Below are positions 21,046 to 31,655 of a DNA stretch of 64,000 nt, in pieces. The notes under the pieces were generated by a model. It made no database searches. It had not been told where the DNA came from and saw only the letters and a list, made by a program, of their open reading frames with translations. Made by a program: the position numbers and the translations under genes. Positions within the stretch are counted from its first letter, which is position 1, and every line of letters begins with the position of its first letter. Origin of the DNA: Sphingomonadales bacterium Ga0077531 (GTDB lineage Bacteria; Pseudomonadota; Alphaproteobacteria; Sphingomonadales; Sphingomonadaceae); contig LNED01000023.1 in the NCBI GenBank assembly GCA_001464915.1, forward strand, positions 1 through 64,000. Reading direction: 5' to 3'.

Positions 21046-21447
21046 GTGACCCCGTCCGAAGCCCATAACTCCGAATGCCCGTCAGAACGCATCACCGATG
21101 CCGAACACGCGGTGATGGAGGCTTTGTGGGATCGCCCGCGCCAGACCGCTGCCGATGTGTGCGAAATAGTCTGCACCCCGCGCGGGTGGAGCCTCGCCAC
21201 GGTCAAGACGTTGCTGTCGCGGCTGGTGCAGAAAGGCGTGCTGGCGGCTGAGCCCGATGGACGGCGGTTCCTCTACACACCGCTGATTGCGCGCGAGGAT
21301 TATGTCGGCGGCGAATCGCGGCGGTTGGTTGACCGCTTGTTCGGCGGGCGCGCGGCCTCGCTGGTCGCGCACCTCGCAGAAAATGAGGCGCTCAGCGAAG
21401 ATGATCTCGATGCGATTGAGGCGCTGCTGAAGGAGTTGCGGCCATGA
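21046..21447 (+). CDS. BlaI/MecI/CopY-family transcriptional repressor
   Basis: A 133-residue winged-helix repressor. ITDAEHAVMEALW and the recognition region WSLATVKTLLSRLVQKG are characteristic; the C-terminal helices mediate dimerisation. Family members bind TACA/TGTA dyads and are inactivated by cleavage when a partner M56 protease is activated. The GTG start is supported by GGGAG 6-9 bases upstream. Its stop overlaps the next gene's ATG (ATGA), tying it to the M56 protease. Two matching dyads lie just upstream, so autorepression is likely. The signal need not be a beta-lactam. Confidence 0.93.
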   Translation: MTPSEAHNSECPSERITDAEHAVMEALWDRPRQTAADVCEIVCTPRGWSLATVKTLLSRLVQKGVLAAEPDGRRFLYTPLIAREDYVGGESRRLVDRLFGGRAASLVAHLAENEALSEDDLDAIEALLKELRP

Positions 21448-23114
21448 ACGCGGTGCTCGCACACACGCTGGTATGGACCGGCGTGTTGATCGCGGCAGTG
21501 TTGCTGCTGCGCCGCCCGGTGGCGCGCCACTTCGGCCCGCAGGTCGCCTATGCCTTGTGGGCATTGCCGCTGGCGCGGCTGCTGCTGCCGCCGATCACCT
21601 TGCCCGCCTGGATGAGGCCACCCGCAGCGCTGCTGGATCCTGCCGCTGCGCCGATCCCGGATGACGCCGAACTTGTCTGGCAGGGCGCTGCGGCGCTTCC
21701 GCCTACGGCTGCTGAGTTGCCTCAACCTGCCGGGTTTGATTTGATCGCCTTTCTGTTCGATCTGCCGCTGATCGAAGGCCTGTTGCTGTTGTGGCTGGGC
21801 GGGGCGGCAGTGTTCCTGTGTCGCCGGTTTGCCGCTTATTTCGAGCTGCGCGACGAATTGCTCTTCGGCGCGCGCGAGTTGGGGCGGATCCGCACGCGGC
21901 TTCGCACCATCCGGCTGGTGGAAACCCCGGCGACTGCTGCCCCGCTGGCGATGGGCGTGCTCGATCCGGTGATCGCGCTGCCGCCCGGTTTCATGGCGCT
22001 CCATGACCGTCAGGCGCGCGATCTGGCACTGGCGCATGAGCTGGCGCACCACCACGGCGGCGATCTGTTGGCTAATGTGCTGGTGCAGCCGCTGTTCGCG
22101 CTGCACTGGTGGAACCCGCTCGCGCGTTACGGGTGGCTGGCGCTGCGCCGCGACCAAGAGGCCGCGTGCGATGCGCGGGTCATGGCGCGCCGCAACGCTG
22201 CCGAGCGTGCTGCCTATGCCGCGCTGATCGCCCACTATGCCGCCACCCCCGGTGCCGCCAGCGTGTTGGGCGTGGCCGCGCTTACCGCGCCGATGGCCTG
22301 CCCGGTGCTCGGCGAAAAATCCATCATTCACCGTCTGAGGAGCCTGTCGATGTCCGATCTTTCCCCCCGCCGCCGTCTGGCGGGCCGCGCGCTGCTGGGC
22401 GCGGGCTTGCTGATCCTGCCGCTCACTGCCTCGATCAGCTATGCCGCGTCCGAGGCCGCGCTGAGCGTGCAGGAAGTGCCTGAGCCTCCGGCACCGCCCG
22501 CACCGCCCGCGCCGCCGCCCGCTCCCGATGCGCCGCAACCGCCCACGCCGCCCGAGCCGCCGCAGCCGCCCGAAGCGCCCGCGCCGCTGATGGCCTTCCT
22601 GTTCCACGGCACCGATGAAGAGGGCAAGGATGGGCGGAAAGTCATCGTCAGCGAACGCACCGAACGCGGCGCGGATGGCAAGGAGCGGACAGTAAAGATC
22701 GTCCGCCGGATAGATGCCGACGGGCCGGCCATGACCAAGGCCGAGCGCGAGGAAATGGAAATTGCCCTGCGCGAAGGGCTGGCCGAAGCTGACCGCGAAA
22801 TCGCCGACCTGCCGCGCGCAATTGCGCAGGCAATGGCCGAAGCGGAAGGGGCCAGCGCCGCTGCCCGCGCCAATGTGCCCAAGGTCATCATGATGAACAA
22901 GTGCGATGGCGCGCCGACCGAGACGGTCACCAACAAGGATGGCAAACAGACCATCCTGATCTGCAAATCGCGCATTCAGGCCTCGGCCCGCAGCGGGCTG
23001 GAGCAGGCGCGCGACGAGATTGCCCGTGACAAGGACATTCCCGAGGAGACCCGCAAGGAGCTGCTCCAACAGCTCGACAAGCAGATCATGCGCTGGAACG
23101 AAAAGGAGGGGTAA
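21444..23114 (+). CDS. M56 membrane metallopeptidase (BlaR1-like) with non-PBP sensor
   Basis: A 556-residue receptor-protease. Hydrophobic segments lie at about 5-22, 32-50, 105-127 and 311-333. The cytosolic zinc protease between the third and fourth has HELAH at 198-202 and a likely third ligand Glu239 in RDQEAACDARV. After the last membrane helix comes a Pro/Ala hinge (about 345-382) and a periplasmic domain (383-556) with two short strand motifs, a long charged helix and two cysteines (487 and 507). BlaR1 and MecR1 carry a penicillin-binding domain here; this protein does not, so the ligand is unknown. It should cleave or trigger cleavage of its BlaI partner. Confidence 0.9.
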   Translation: MNAVLAHTLVWTGVLIAAVLLLRRPVARHFGPQVAYALWALPLARLLLPPITLPAWMRPPAALLDPAAAPIPDDAELVWQGAAALPPTAAELPQPAGFDLIAFLFDLPLIEGLLLLWLGGAAVFLCRRFAAYFELRDELLFGARELGRIRTRLRTIRLVETPATAAPLAMGVLDPVIALPPGFMALHDRQARDLALAHELAHHHGGDLLANVLVQPLFALHWWNPLARYGWLALRRDQEAACDARVMARRNAAERAAYAALIAHYAATPGAASVLGVAALTAPMACPVLGEKSIIHRLRSLSMSDLSPRRRLAGRALLGAGLLILPLTASISYAASEAALSVQEVPEPPAPPAPPAPPPAPDAPQPPTPPEPPQPPEAPAPLMAFLFHGTDEEGKDGRKVIVSERTERGADGKERTVKIVRRIDADGPAMTKAEREEMEIALREGLAEADREIADLPRAIAQAMAEAEGASAAARANVPKVIMMNKCDGAPTETVTNKDGKQTILICKSRIQASARSGLEQARDEIARDKDIPEETRKELLQQLDKQIMRWNEKEG

Positions 23115-23120
23115 AGCGGG

Positions 23121-23639
23121 TTACTTGTTCGCGGTGTACGCTTTGGGCCGGGCGGGATAATCACAGCCGCGCCCGAGCCCCAGGCCTTTGAGAAACGCGC
23201 GCCGTACCATGCCGGCGGTATAGGCGGCGCGCAATTCGCGGTCGTTGGCGGCAGCGCCGGTCACTTCGCGCACAATGCCGCGAAACGGCAGGATTGATCC
23301 GACCACGCTTTGGCCGATGCGGCCTTCGCTCAAACGGTCATCGCCGCCGTCCACCGCAATGTCGTAATCCGCGCCGAGCACCATATCGAGCGCCGCCACG
23401 TCGGTGACGATGGCATCGCAGGTGTCCATGCCGGCCAGCGCATAGGGATCGCGGCTGGCGGTCTGCAACACTGCCGGAACGTCGCGCGCATCGATGTTGA
23501 GATCGCGCAGCGGGGTGCGGGCGACTTCGGCGGCGTCGGGTTCAGGCATGACTTGTGCGGCCAATGGCGCGGCGAACACCGCCGCTAGCAGCGCCACCCC
23601 ATTAACCGCCTTCGAAGAACACATCACAGGCACTATCAT
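23121..23639 (-). CDS. Exported protein of unknown function
   Basis: A 172-residue protein with a signal peptide (MIVPVMCSSKAVNG ... PLAAQ). The mature part has two cysteines (in MDTCDAIV and GRGCDYP) that could form a disulfide, and a repeated theme of small residues around TDVAALDMVLGADYD. No family is recognised, though similar proteins appear beside YpfJ-type peptidases in sphingomonads (recollection, not checked). The start at 23639 is supported by GGAAAG 7 bases upstream; an ATG at 23624 lacks one. Its start lies 38 bases inside the metallopeptidase gene, implying co-transcription. Confidence 0.75.
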   Translation of the reverse strand: MIVPVMCSSKAVNGVALLAAVFAAPLAAQVMPEPDAAEVARTPLRDLNIDARDVPAVLQTASRDPYALAGMDTCDAIVTDVAALDMVLGADYDIAVDGGDDRLSEGRIGQSVVGSILPFRGIVREVTGAAANDRELRAAYTAGMVRRAFLKGLGLGRGCDYPARPKAYTANK

Positions 23640-24477
23640 TTCGACTTTCCAATCCCAGTTTAAGCGCCGCCATGCGTTGGCGGCTGGTGCCGTGCGTGAA
23701 GCCTTCGGGATTGATGCTCTGCCCCGCATTGCGCATCAGCGTATCATCGCCGATCGCACTTGCGGCTTGCAGCCCTTCCTCCAGATCGCCCGGCTCAATC
23801 TTGTCGCGGTTACGGCCCGCCCACATCCCGGCGTAGCAATCCGCCTGCAATTCCATCGCCACCTGCAACTGGTTCGCCTCACGCGGGTTTTGCTGCTGAA
23901 GGCTGCGAACCTGCGGTGACAGGCCGGTGATGGTCTGAATGTGGTGGCCGTATTCATGTGCCAACACATATAATCGCGCAAAATCACCGCCGGTGCCGGA
24001 CATCTGCGCCAACTGGTCATAGAAGCTTGTGTCGATATAGATACCCTTGTCCGCCGGGCAGTAGAACGGCCCGGACGCTGATGAGGCGCTGCCGCAGCCT
24101 TCGGTGGTGACCCGGCCCTCACGGTAAAGGTCGAGGAAGGGTTGTTCGAACGGCAGGTTCGCACGCTCGAACGCGGCGCTCCACGTGACGTTGAGGCTGT
24201 CGAGCGCGGCGCAAGCCTCGGTCGCGTAGGCGCTGGTGGCGCAGACTTCGCCCTCGCTCAGGTCGCTGCTGCCCGCGCTTTGCGCCGGGCCAGCCTGCTT
24301 CTGAACGCCTTCGACCATGCCAAGGGTCGTCATCGGATCAATCCCAAATACGACCGCGCCAATCAGCGCGATCACCAGCGTGCCGCAACCGATTCCGCCC
24401 GCGCGGCCAACCCCGCCGCCGCCTCCGCTGCTCGAACGCACATTGATATTAGACGTATCGAACGGGCCTAGCCGCAT
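23602..24477 (-). CDS. YpfJ-type neutral zinc metallopeptidase
   Basis: A 291-residue membrane-anchored protein of the 'putative neutral zinc metallopeptidase' family (YpfJ). A short N-terminal cytoplasmic stretch with a glycine run (about 17-31) precedes one membrane helix (about 31-50). The zinc site HEYGHH lies at 174-179 (ligands His174 and His178, catalytic Glu175). Conserved FYCPADKGIYID and QADCYAG patterns are present. Substrate is unknown in the family. GGAAGGAT upstream of the ATG fixes the start. It is followed by, and overlaps, the exported protein gene. Confidence 0.92.
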   Translation of the reverse strand: MRLGPFDTSNINVRSSSGGGGGVGRAGGIGCGTLVIALIGAVVFGIDPMTTLGMVEGVQKQAGPAQSAGSSDLSEGEVCATSAYATEACAALDSLNVTWSAAFERANLPFEQPFLDLYREGRVTTEGCGSASSASGPFYCPADKGIYIDTSFYDQLAQMSGTGGDFARLYVLAHEYGHHIQTITGLSPQVRSLQQQNPREANQLQVAMELQADCYAGMWAGRNRDKIEPGDLEEGLQAASAIGDDTLMRNAGQSINPEGFTHGTSRQRMAALKLGLESRNDSACDVFFEGG

Positions 24478-24570
24478 TGAAAATCCTTCCCAGATGCAAT
24501 TTGCTGGACAGCCGCTCAGCACGCGGCAAAAGCAAACGCGAACAGTCCGAACGTGCAGGAGTTGCGGCGA

Positions 24571-25323
24571 ATGCTCAAGTCAAAGCGTGCACTCGTCACC
24601 GGTTCGACGTCTGGCATCGGCCTGGCCATCGCGCGCGCCTTCGCGGCTGAGGGGGCCGAGGTGATCCTCAACGGGTTGGGCGATGCAGGCGACATCGCAG
24701 CGCTGTGCGACGAATTGGGCGCAACCTATAATGGCGCGAACCTGATGAAGCCCGACGAAATCGCCGCGATGATGGTGGCCGTCGGCCCAGTCGATATCCT
24801 CGTCAACAATGCCGGGATGCAGCACGTTGCTCCGGTCGAGGATTTCCCGCCGGAAAAATGGGACGCGATCATCGCGCTTAATCTGTCGGCGACGTTCCAT
24901 ACCACGCGCCTCGCGGTACCGGGGATGAAGGCGAAAGGCTGGGGGCGGATCATCAATACCGCCAGCGCCCATTCGCTCACCGCCTCGCCGTTCAAAAGCG
25001 CCTACGTCGCGGCCAAGCACGGGATGGCGGGGTTCACCAAAACCATCGCGCTGGAGCTGGCCACCCACGGCATCACCGCCAATTGCATCAGCCCCGGCTA
25101 TGTCTGGACGCCGCTGGTCGAAAACCAGATCCCCGACACGATGGCCGCGCGCGGGATGACGCGCGAACAGGTGATGAATGACGTCCTGCTGGCCAAGCAG
25201 CCGACCAAGAGCTTTGTTCTGCCTGAGGATGTCGCAGCGATGGCATTGTTCCTGTGCGGCGATGCGGCACGGAATATAACGGGCGCGAATTACTCGATCG
25301 ACGGGGGCTGGACCGCCGAATGA
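24571..25323 (+). CDS. bdhA: 3-hydroxybutyrate dehydrogenase
   Basis: A 250-residue SDR converting D-3-hydroxybutyrate to acetoacetate with NAD, used in polyhydroxybutyrate and ketone-body turnover. Cofactor motif TGSTSGIG, NNAGMQHVAP and the catalytic YVAAKHG are all present; the substrate-binding sequence SAHSLTASPFKSAY is the bdhA pattern. The ATG at 24571 is preferred; AGGAG lies about 10 bases upstream. An in-frame GTG at 24553 is possible. It ends in ATGA overlap with the M28 peptidase. Confidence 0.9.
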   Translation: MLKSKRALVTGSTSGIGLAIARAFAAEGAEVILNGLGDAGDIAALCDELGATYNGANLMKPDEIAAMMVAVGPVDILVNNAGMQHVAPVEDFPPEKWDAIIALNLSATFHTTRLAVPGMKAKGWGRIINTASAHSLTASPFKSAYVAAKHGMAGFTKTIALELATHGITANCISPGYVWTPLVENQIPDTMAARGMTREQVMNDVLLAKQPTKSFVLPEDVAAMALFLCGDAARNITGANYSIDGGWTAE

Positions 25324-26816
25324 TTGTGGGGCGCTCCCGACTGCTGATCGCGTTTCTGGCGAGCCTGATGCTCGCCGCCTGTGCGCGCGTCCCGGTCGAA
25401 AGCGCCAAGGTCAGCGAGCTAACCGCGATCGAAGCGCGGCTGCGCGCCGACATTGCGATGCTCGCCAGCGACGATTTCGCCGGCCGCCAACCGGGCACGC
25501 CGGGCGAGGACAAGACGCTCGCCTACCTTGAAACGCGCATGGGCGAGGTTGGGCTGGTATCGGGCACGGGCGATCCCGGGTCTTACTGGCGCATGCCGGT
25601 CGATCTGATCGCGACCCGCCCGCTGACCGGGCAACTCACCCTGACCCAAGGTCGCAAAAGCGTGGCGGTGCCCGATAGCGACGCGGTGGTTTATACCAAG
25701 CGCCGCCGTGCGCTGGCGACCAGTGGGCCGGGGACGGGCGTGCCAGTGGTGTTCGTCGGCTATGGCGATGGATCGGTGCTGGGTGACCGCCTTGCGGGCG
25801 CGGTTGTGGTGATGCTGGCCGATCCGGGCCGCGATACCGCACGGCGTGATGCGCTGTTCGCGCAGCGGGCGACGGCAGTGGTCACGGTTGAACCTGATGC
25901 TCCCGCGCTGCCGCGCGCGCCGATGGCCGAGCGGGTGGAGCTCGCCAGCGATGAGCGCGATACGCTCGCCGCCTTTGTGACTGACAGCACGCTGGCAGGG
26001 TTGCTGGGCGCGCGGCGGTGGGAGCGGCTGAAGGCCGAAGCGCAGGCCCCGGATTTCGCCCCGCTCGAACTCAATTTGGCCGTTGCGATTGAAGCGAGCG
26101 CCGAGCGGCGCGAATTTTCCAGCGCCAACCTTGTCGGCATGATCCCCGGCAACGCGCCGGGATCGGGCGCGGTGCTGCTGCTGGCGCATTGGGATCATCT
26201 GGGCGAATGTCGCCCTCCCATTGCAGCTGACCGAATTTGCAACGGCGCGGTTGATAATGCCAGCGGGCTGGCCGTGATGCTGGAACTGGCGCGCCGATTG
26301 AAGGCGGGCGCGCCGTTGGAGCGCGACGTCTACGTGCTCGCCACCACCGCTGAAGAAGCCGGTTTGCTGGGTGCGCGCGCGTTTACGAAAGCTCCGCCGC
26401 TGCCACTCACCAGCATTGTCGCAGGCTTCAACCTCGATATGCCGGCGCTGGCGCCTGCCGGTAGCCCGGTTGGTTACATTGGGCGGGGGCAGGGGCGGCT
26501 TGATACCGTGATCCTCTCTCAGATTGCGCTCAGCGGGCGGGTTGAGGGCGACACTGGGCTGGCGGCGAGCTTTGTTCAGCGGCAGGATGGCTGGGTTCTG
26601 CAACAGCAGGGCGTGCCGACAGTGCTGCTTTCGAGCACCTATGGATCACGCGACATCCTCAACCCCTTTCTGGCAAGTGGCTACCACAGCCCCGGCGACA
26701 ATGGGGCCGAAATCGAGCTTGGCGGAGCGATTGAAGACCTGCTGTTGCACGAGACGCTGATCCGCCTGCTGGCCGATCCGGCACGCTATCCGGCACCTGA
26801 GGCGGGCGCACCCTAG
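25320..26816 (+). CDS. M28-family metallopeptidase, lipoprotein
   Basis: A 498-residue lipoprotein (LAAC, Cys21) with a protease-associated insert followed by an M28 aminopeptidase domain. Zinc ligands are visible: His in AHWDHLGE, Asp in GAVDNASG, Glu pair in TTAEEAGLLG, Asp in FNLDMPA and a late His in GYHSPGD. It likely removes amino acids or dipeptides from peptides outside the cytoplasm. Coupled to bdhA by a 4-base overlap. Confidence 0.9.
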   Translation: MIVGRSRLLIAFLASLMLAACARVPVESAKVSELTAIEARLRADIAMLASDDFAGRQPGTPGEDKTLAYLETRMGEVGLVSGTGDPGSYWRMPVDLIATRPLTGQLTLTQGRKSVAVPDSDAVVYTKRRRALATSGPGTGVPVVFVGYGDGSVLGDRLAGAVVVMLADPGRDTARRDALFAQRATAVVTVEPDAPALPRAPMAERVELASDERDTLAAFVTDSTLAGLLGARRWERLKAEAQAPDFAPLELNLAVAIEASAERREFSSANLVGMIPGNAPGSGAVLLLAHWDHLGECRPPIAADRICNGAVDNASGLAVMLELARRLKAGAPLERDVYVLATTAEEAGLLGARAFTKAPPLPLTSIVAGFNLDMPALAPAGSPVGYIGRGQGRLDTVILSQIALSGRVEGDTGLAASFVQRQDGWVLQQQGVPTVLLSSTYGSRDILNPFLASGYHSPGDNGAEIELGGAIEDLLLHETLIRLLADPARYPAPEAGAP

Positions 26817-28355
<1,539 letters not shown>

Positions 28356-28364
28356 TTCCCTGCG

Positions 28365-29543
28365 ATGACCCCCGCTGCCCGTGTTCAGGCTGCGATTGAT
28401 CTGCTCGATACGGTGATTGCCGCCGCGCGCGGAAAAGGTGCGCCCGCTGATCGTATCATCGCCGAATATTTCCGCACCCGCCGTTATGCCGGATCGAAAG
28501 ACCGGCGCGCAGTTCGCGATCTGATCTATCAAGCGATCCGCCTGTGCGGCCCGGTGCCCGAAAGCGGGCGCGCGGCAATGCTGGCGGTGGCGGGGCAGGA
28601 CGCAGGCGTTGCCGCGTTGTTCGATGGATCGCCCCACGGCCCCGCGCCCAAGGCCGATAGCGAAGTGGTCGCCAAAACCGGGCTCGCGCCCAAATGGCTC
28701 GCCACTGCGCTGCGTGCCTCGGGCCTTGGCGGGCCGGAGATTGCCGCGCTGCTCGACCGCGCCCCGCTCGATATTCGGGTCAACGCGCTCAAAGCTGACC
28801 GCGCGACGATTGAACTGCCAGAACCGGGCGAGCCGCTCGCCGCTCCGAACGCGTTACGCTTCGCGTCTGGCACGCAGGTTGAGCAATGGGATGCCTACAC
28901 CCAAGGCCTGATCGAAGTGCAGGATCTCGGCAGCCAGCTGATCATCGATGCGCTGCCGGTCACGCCGGGCGACACCATCATCGATCTGTGCGCAGGCGGC
29001 GGCGGCAAGACGCTGGCGCTCGCCGCAAGGCTCGGCAATGCGGCAAGCATTGTCGCGGCTGACACCGACAAGCGGCGGCTTGGCAACCTTGCCCCGCGCG
29101 CCGAGCGGGCGGGCGCGCAGATCGATCACATCGTGCTGCTTGATCCGACTCGCGAGATGCGCGCGCTGGGCAATTGGGCGGGCAAGGCCGATCATGTGCT
29201 GGTCGATGCGCCGTGTTCGGGCAGCGGCACGTGGCGGCGCAGCCCCGAAGGGCGCTGGCGGCTCGACCCGGCGGAACTCAAGCGATTGAACGCCTTGCAG
29301 GACCACGTGCTCAATGTCGGTTCCTATCTGGTCAAGCCCGGCGGCACGCTGGTATTCGTCACCTGCTCGGTGCTCGATGCCGAAGGGACGGATCGGATTG
29401 CCGCCTTCCTGACCCAGCATCCGGGCTGGCAGGTCGAACCGCTTGCTCTGCCATTGGGCCGCGCGCACGGCCTTGGCCACCGGCTCGATCCGTTGCATGA
29501 TGGCACAGACGGATTTTTCATCGCGTCCTTGCGTTCTCCATGA
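28365..29543 (+). CDS. rsmB: RsmB-type rRNA cytosine-C5 methyltransferase
   Basis: A 392-residue RsmB/NOP-family enzyme, expected to methylate C967 of 16S rRNA. The SAM site LCAGGGGKT is at about 208-215. The two active cysteines are Cys284 in DAPCSGSG and Cys334 in VTCSV. The N-terminal NusB-like domain is shorter than in E. coli RsmB. It follows guaB in the same operon. Assignment to C967 rather than another cytosine is by family. Confidence 0.85.
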   Translation: MTPAARVQAAIDLLDTVIAAARGKGAPADRIIAEYFRTRRYAGSKDRRAVRDLIYQAIRLCGPVPESGRAAMLAVAGQDAGVAALFDGSPHGPAPKADSEVVAKTGLAPKWLATALRASGLGGPEIAALLDRAPLDIRVNALKADRATIELPEPGEPLAAPNALRFASGTQVEQWDAYTQGLIEVQDLGSQLIIDALPVTPGDTIIDLCAGGGGKTLALAARLGNAASIVAADTDKRRLGNLAPRAERAGAQIDHIVLLDPTREMRALGNWAGKADHVLVDAPCSGSGTWRRSPEGRWRLDPAELKRLNALQDHVLNVGSYLVKPGGTLVFVTCSVLDAEGTDRIAAFLTQHPGWQVEPLALPLGRAHGLGHRLDPLHDGTDGFFIASLRSP

Positions 29544-29605
29544 TAGCGTAGCCGCTTATGACCCTACCGTCCGGTTCTCGGTCTCAAGCACTGAAGGAGC
29601 TTTTG

Positions 29606-30106
29606 ATGCGTTTTGCGCCTGCTGCTGCCGCTTTGTCACTGTGTCTGGCCATGTCGGCGAGCGTGTTGAATGCAGGGGCTGGCGACAAACCCGATCCGCG
29701 CGCAGCAGCGCTGATTGCGCAGGGTCAGGCCGCGCTCAAGTCGGGCGAGACGCAGGCCGCGGTTGACGCGTTCGAAGCCGCATTGGCGGTTGATCCGGGC
29801 TACACCCCAGTTTTCATCGAACTGGCCGAAGCCGCGCGCCAAAGCGGACTGCAAGGCAAGGCGATCCGGTACTACCGCGAAGCGTTGCTGCGCGATCCGG
29901 GCAATTTCGCTGCGATTTCAGGCGAAGGCGCTGCCTTGGTGGAAAAGGGCGCGCTGGAAAAAGCCAAACGCAATCTCGCCACGTTGCAAAGCCTGTGCGG
30001 TGATGCCTGCCCCGAAACAGTGGCGTTGCAAGGCACCATTGCGCGCGGCGTCCCGGCGCGTTTGGCGGCGGACACTCCGGCTGAGGGCGCTGCTGTCAGC
30101 AACTGA
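29606..30106 (+). CDS. Secreted TPR protein
   Basis: A 166-residue exported protein: signal peptide to about residue 24 (MSASVLNAGA), then two to three tetratricopeptide repeats (LIAQGQAALKSGETQAAVDA, VFIELAEAARQSGLQGKAI) and a C-terminal helix with two cysteines (LCGDAC). TPRs bind peptides; the partner is unknown. AAGGAG six bases upstream fixes the ATG at 29606. It ends 6 bases before the convergent rppH stop. Confidence 0.85.
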   Translation: MRFAPAAAALSLCLAMSASVLNAGAGDKPDPRAAALIAQGQAALKSGETQAAVDAFEAALAVDPGYTPVFIELAEAARQSGLQGKAIRYYREALLRDPGNFAAISGEGAALVEKGALEKAKRNLATLQSLCGDACPETVALQGTIARGVPARLAADTPAEGAAVSN

Positions 30107-30112
30107 CGTGCC

Positions 30113-30592
30113 TCAGATCAGCGGGCCGAATTCCGCCACCAGCGCAGCATAGACATCACGTTTGAAGGGTACGATCAGATCGGGCAGCAGGGCTGGCTCG
30201 ATCCATTTCCATGAATGGAACTCCGCCGGATCGTGGGCCTCAAGATCGATGTCGGCATCGCTCCCCAGAAAGCGGCCCAGAAACCAGTATTGTTCCTGCC
30301 CGCGATATTTGCCTTTCCACACCTTGCCCAGCAATTCGGGCGGCAGGTCGTAGAGGAAGGGCTGCGCGCCTTGTGCGATCACTTCGACCAGATGTGCGCC
30401 GATGCCCGTTTCCTCGGCGAGTTCGCGCAAAGCCGCGACCTGAACATCCTCACCCTTGTCGATCCCGCCCTGCGGCATCTGCCAGAACCCGTGCGCGGAC
30501 GCGTCGATCCGCTCACCAACGAAGACAAGTCCCTCGGCGTTCACCAGCATGAACCCCGCGCAGGGGCGGTAGGGCAGGCTGGCGGGGTTCAT
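30113..30592 (-). CDS. rppH: RNA pyrophosphohydrolase (Nudix)
   Basis: A 159-residue Nudix hydrolase that removes pyrophosphate from 5'-triphosphate RNA, starting decay. The Nudix box runs from GGIDKGED through RELAEETGI. The start NPASLPYRPCAGFML and the later EQYWFLGRFLG match bacterial RppH. The ATG overlaps the stop of the upstream hydrolase (ATGA). Confidence 0.93.
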   Translation of the reverse strand: MNPASLPYRPCAGFMLVNAEGLVFVGERIDASAHGFWQMPQGGIDKGEDVQVAALRELAEETGIGAHLVEVIAQGAQPFLYDLPPELLGKVWKGKYRGQEQYWFLGRFLGSDADIDLEAHDPAEFHSWKWIEPALLPDLIVPFKRDVYAALVAEFGPLI

Positions 30593-31545
30593 GCCGGGTT
30601 CGCCAGCATGAACTGCATCGCGGCTATAATGCGTTCCAGATCGTTCTGCGTACTCGGCACCATCTGCCGCAGGTTGGTGAAGCTGTGCGTCACCCCGCGC
30701 ATTTCAAGGAACACCACATCGCGCCCGGCATCGACCAGCGCCTTGGCATAGGCGCGGCCCGAATCGCGGATCGGATCGAGGCTGGCGGTGGCGACGATGG
30801 TGGGCGGAGCGTTGCTGTGATCGGAGAGGATCGGGAAGCCACGCGGGTCGCTGCGGTCGGCGCCGTAAGCAGCGTCGAAAAACGCCATCGTCTCGGCCGT
30901 GAGCAGAAAGCCATCGGAGAATGCCGCCATGCTGGCCGAACCGTTGGCGTCCTCGACCAGTGGGAAGATCGGCACTTGCAGCACCACCGGCACGGCGGCG
31001 GGGTTGGCGCCGAGCAATTGCGAGACGACGACGGCGGCATTGCCCCCCGCGCTGTCACCGATGGTGATGATCCCTATCGCTTGGCGCCCCAGCTCTGCCG
31101 GACTACCCGCCACCCAGCGGCTCGCCGCCTCGCAATCGAGGATCGCGGCGGGGAAGGGCGCTTCGGGCGCGAGCGCGTAATGCACGGCGACCACCGGCAA
31201 GTCGATCAGCGCGGCAATCTCTGTGCATAGCGCATGGTGCGTGTCGAGATCGCCGATCACGAAGCCGCCGCCGTGGAAGAACATCACCACCGGGCCAGCT
31301 TCGCGGCTCTCCCGTGCGTCGTAGAGCCGCAGAGGGATGTCGCCAGCGGGGCCGGTGCAGGTGAGGTCGCGGATCACCGCAAGCTCGCGGGCCGGGCGGT
31401 CAGCGATGCCGTGCATCACGATGTAGGACTGCCGCGCCTCCGCCAGCGTCATGTCAGCCATCTTCGGCGCGGTCGCAGCGGCTGCGGCCATCATGTCGAG
31501 GAAGCCCTTCATGTCAGGGCGGATGTAGGGGGTCTTGTCGGTCAT
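30589..31545 (-). CDS. Alpha/beta hydrolase, hormone-sensitive-lipase family
   Basis: A 318-residue carboxylesterase of family IV (HSL). The oxyanion motif HGGG is at 91-94, the nucleophile Ser165 in GDSAGG, the acid in LDPIRD (about 268) and the His in GVTHSF (about 298). No signal peptide, so cytoplasmic. The substrate is probably a short-chain ester. GGGAGAG upstream supports the ATG at 31545. It is coupled to rppH by four bases. Confidence 0.92.
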   Translation of the reverse strand: MTDKTPYIRPDMKGFLDMMAAAAATAPKMADMTLAEARQSYIVMHGIADRPARELAVIRDLTCTGPAGDIPLRLYDARESREAGPVVMFFHGGGFVIGDLDTHHALCTEIAALIDLPVVAVHYALAPEAPFPAAILDCEAASRWVAGSPAELGRQAIGIITIGDSAGGNAAVVVSQLLGANPAAVPVVLQVPIFPLVEDANGSASMAAFSDGFLLTAETMAFFDAAYGADRSDPRGFPILSDHSNAPPTIVATASLDPIRDSGRAYAKALVDAGRDVVFLEMRGVTHSFTNLRQMVPSTQNDLERIIAAMQFMLANPA

Positions 31546-31655
31546 GCTGCGCTCTCCCGCGTATCTGTTTGGCGCTGCGATAGGCGAGCGCGGGCGCTTG
31601 TGCCAAGCGCATTTGCGGTTCCCATGCGGCGGCGGTGCAGCTAGCCTGTAAAGCA

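Noticed and set aside
21300-23069. 589-codon minus-strand frame across the M56 gene.
   Set aside because: It is antisense to a gene with clear zinc-site motifs; high GC makes long antisense frames common here.
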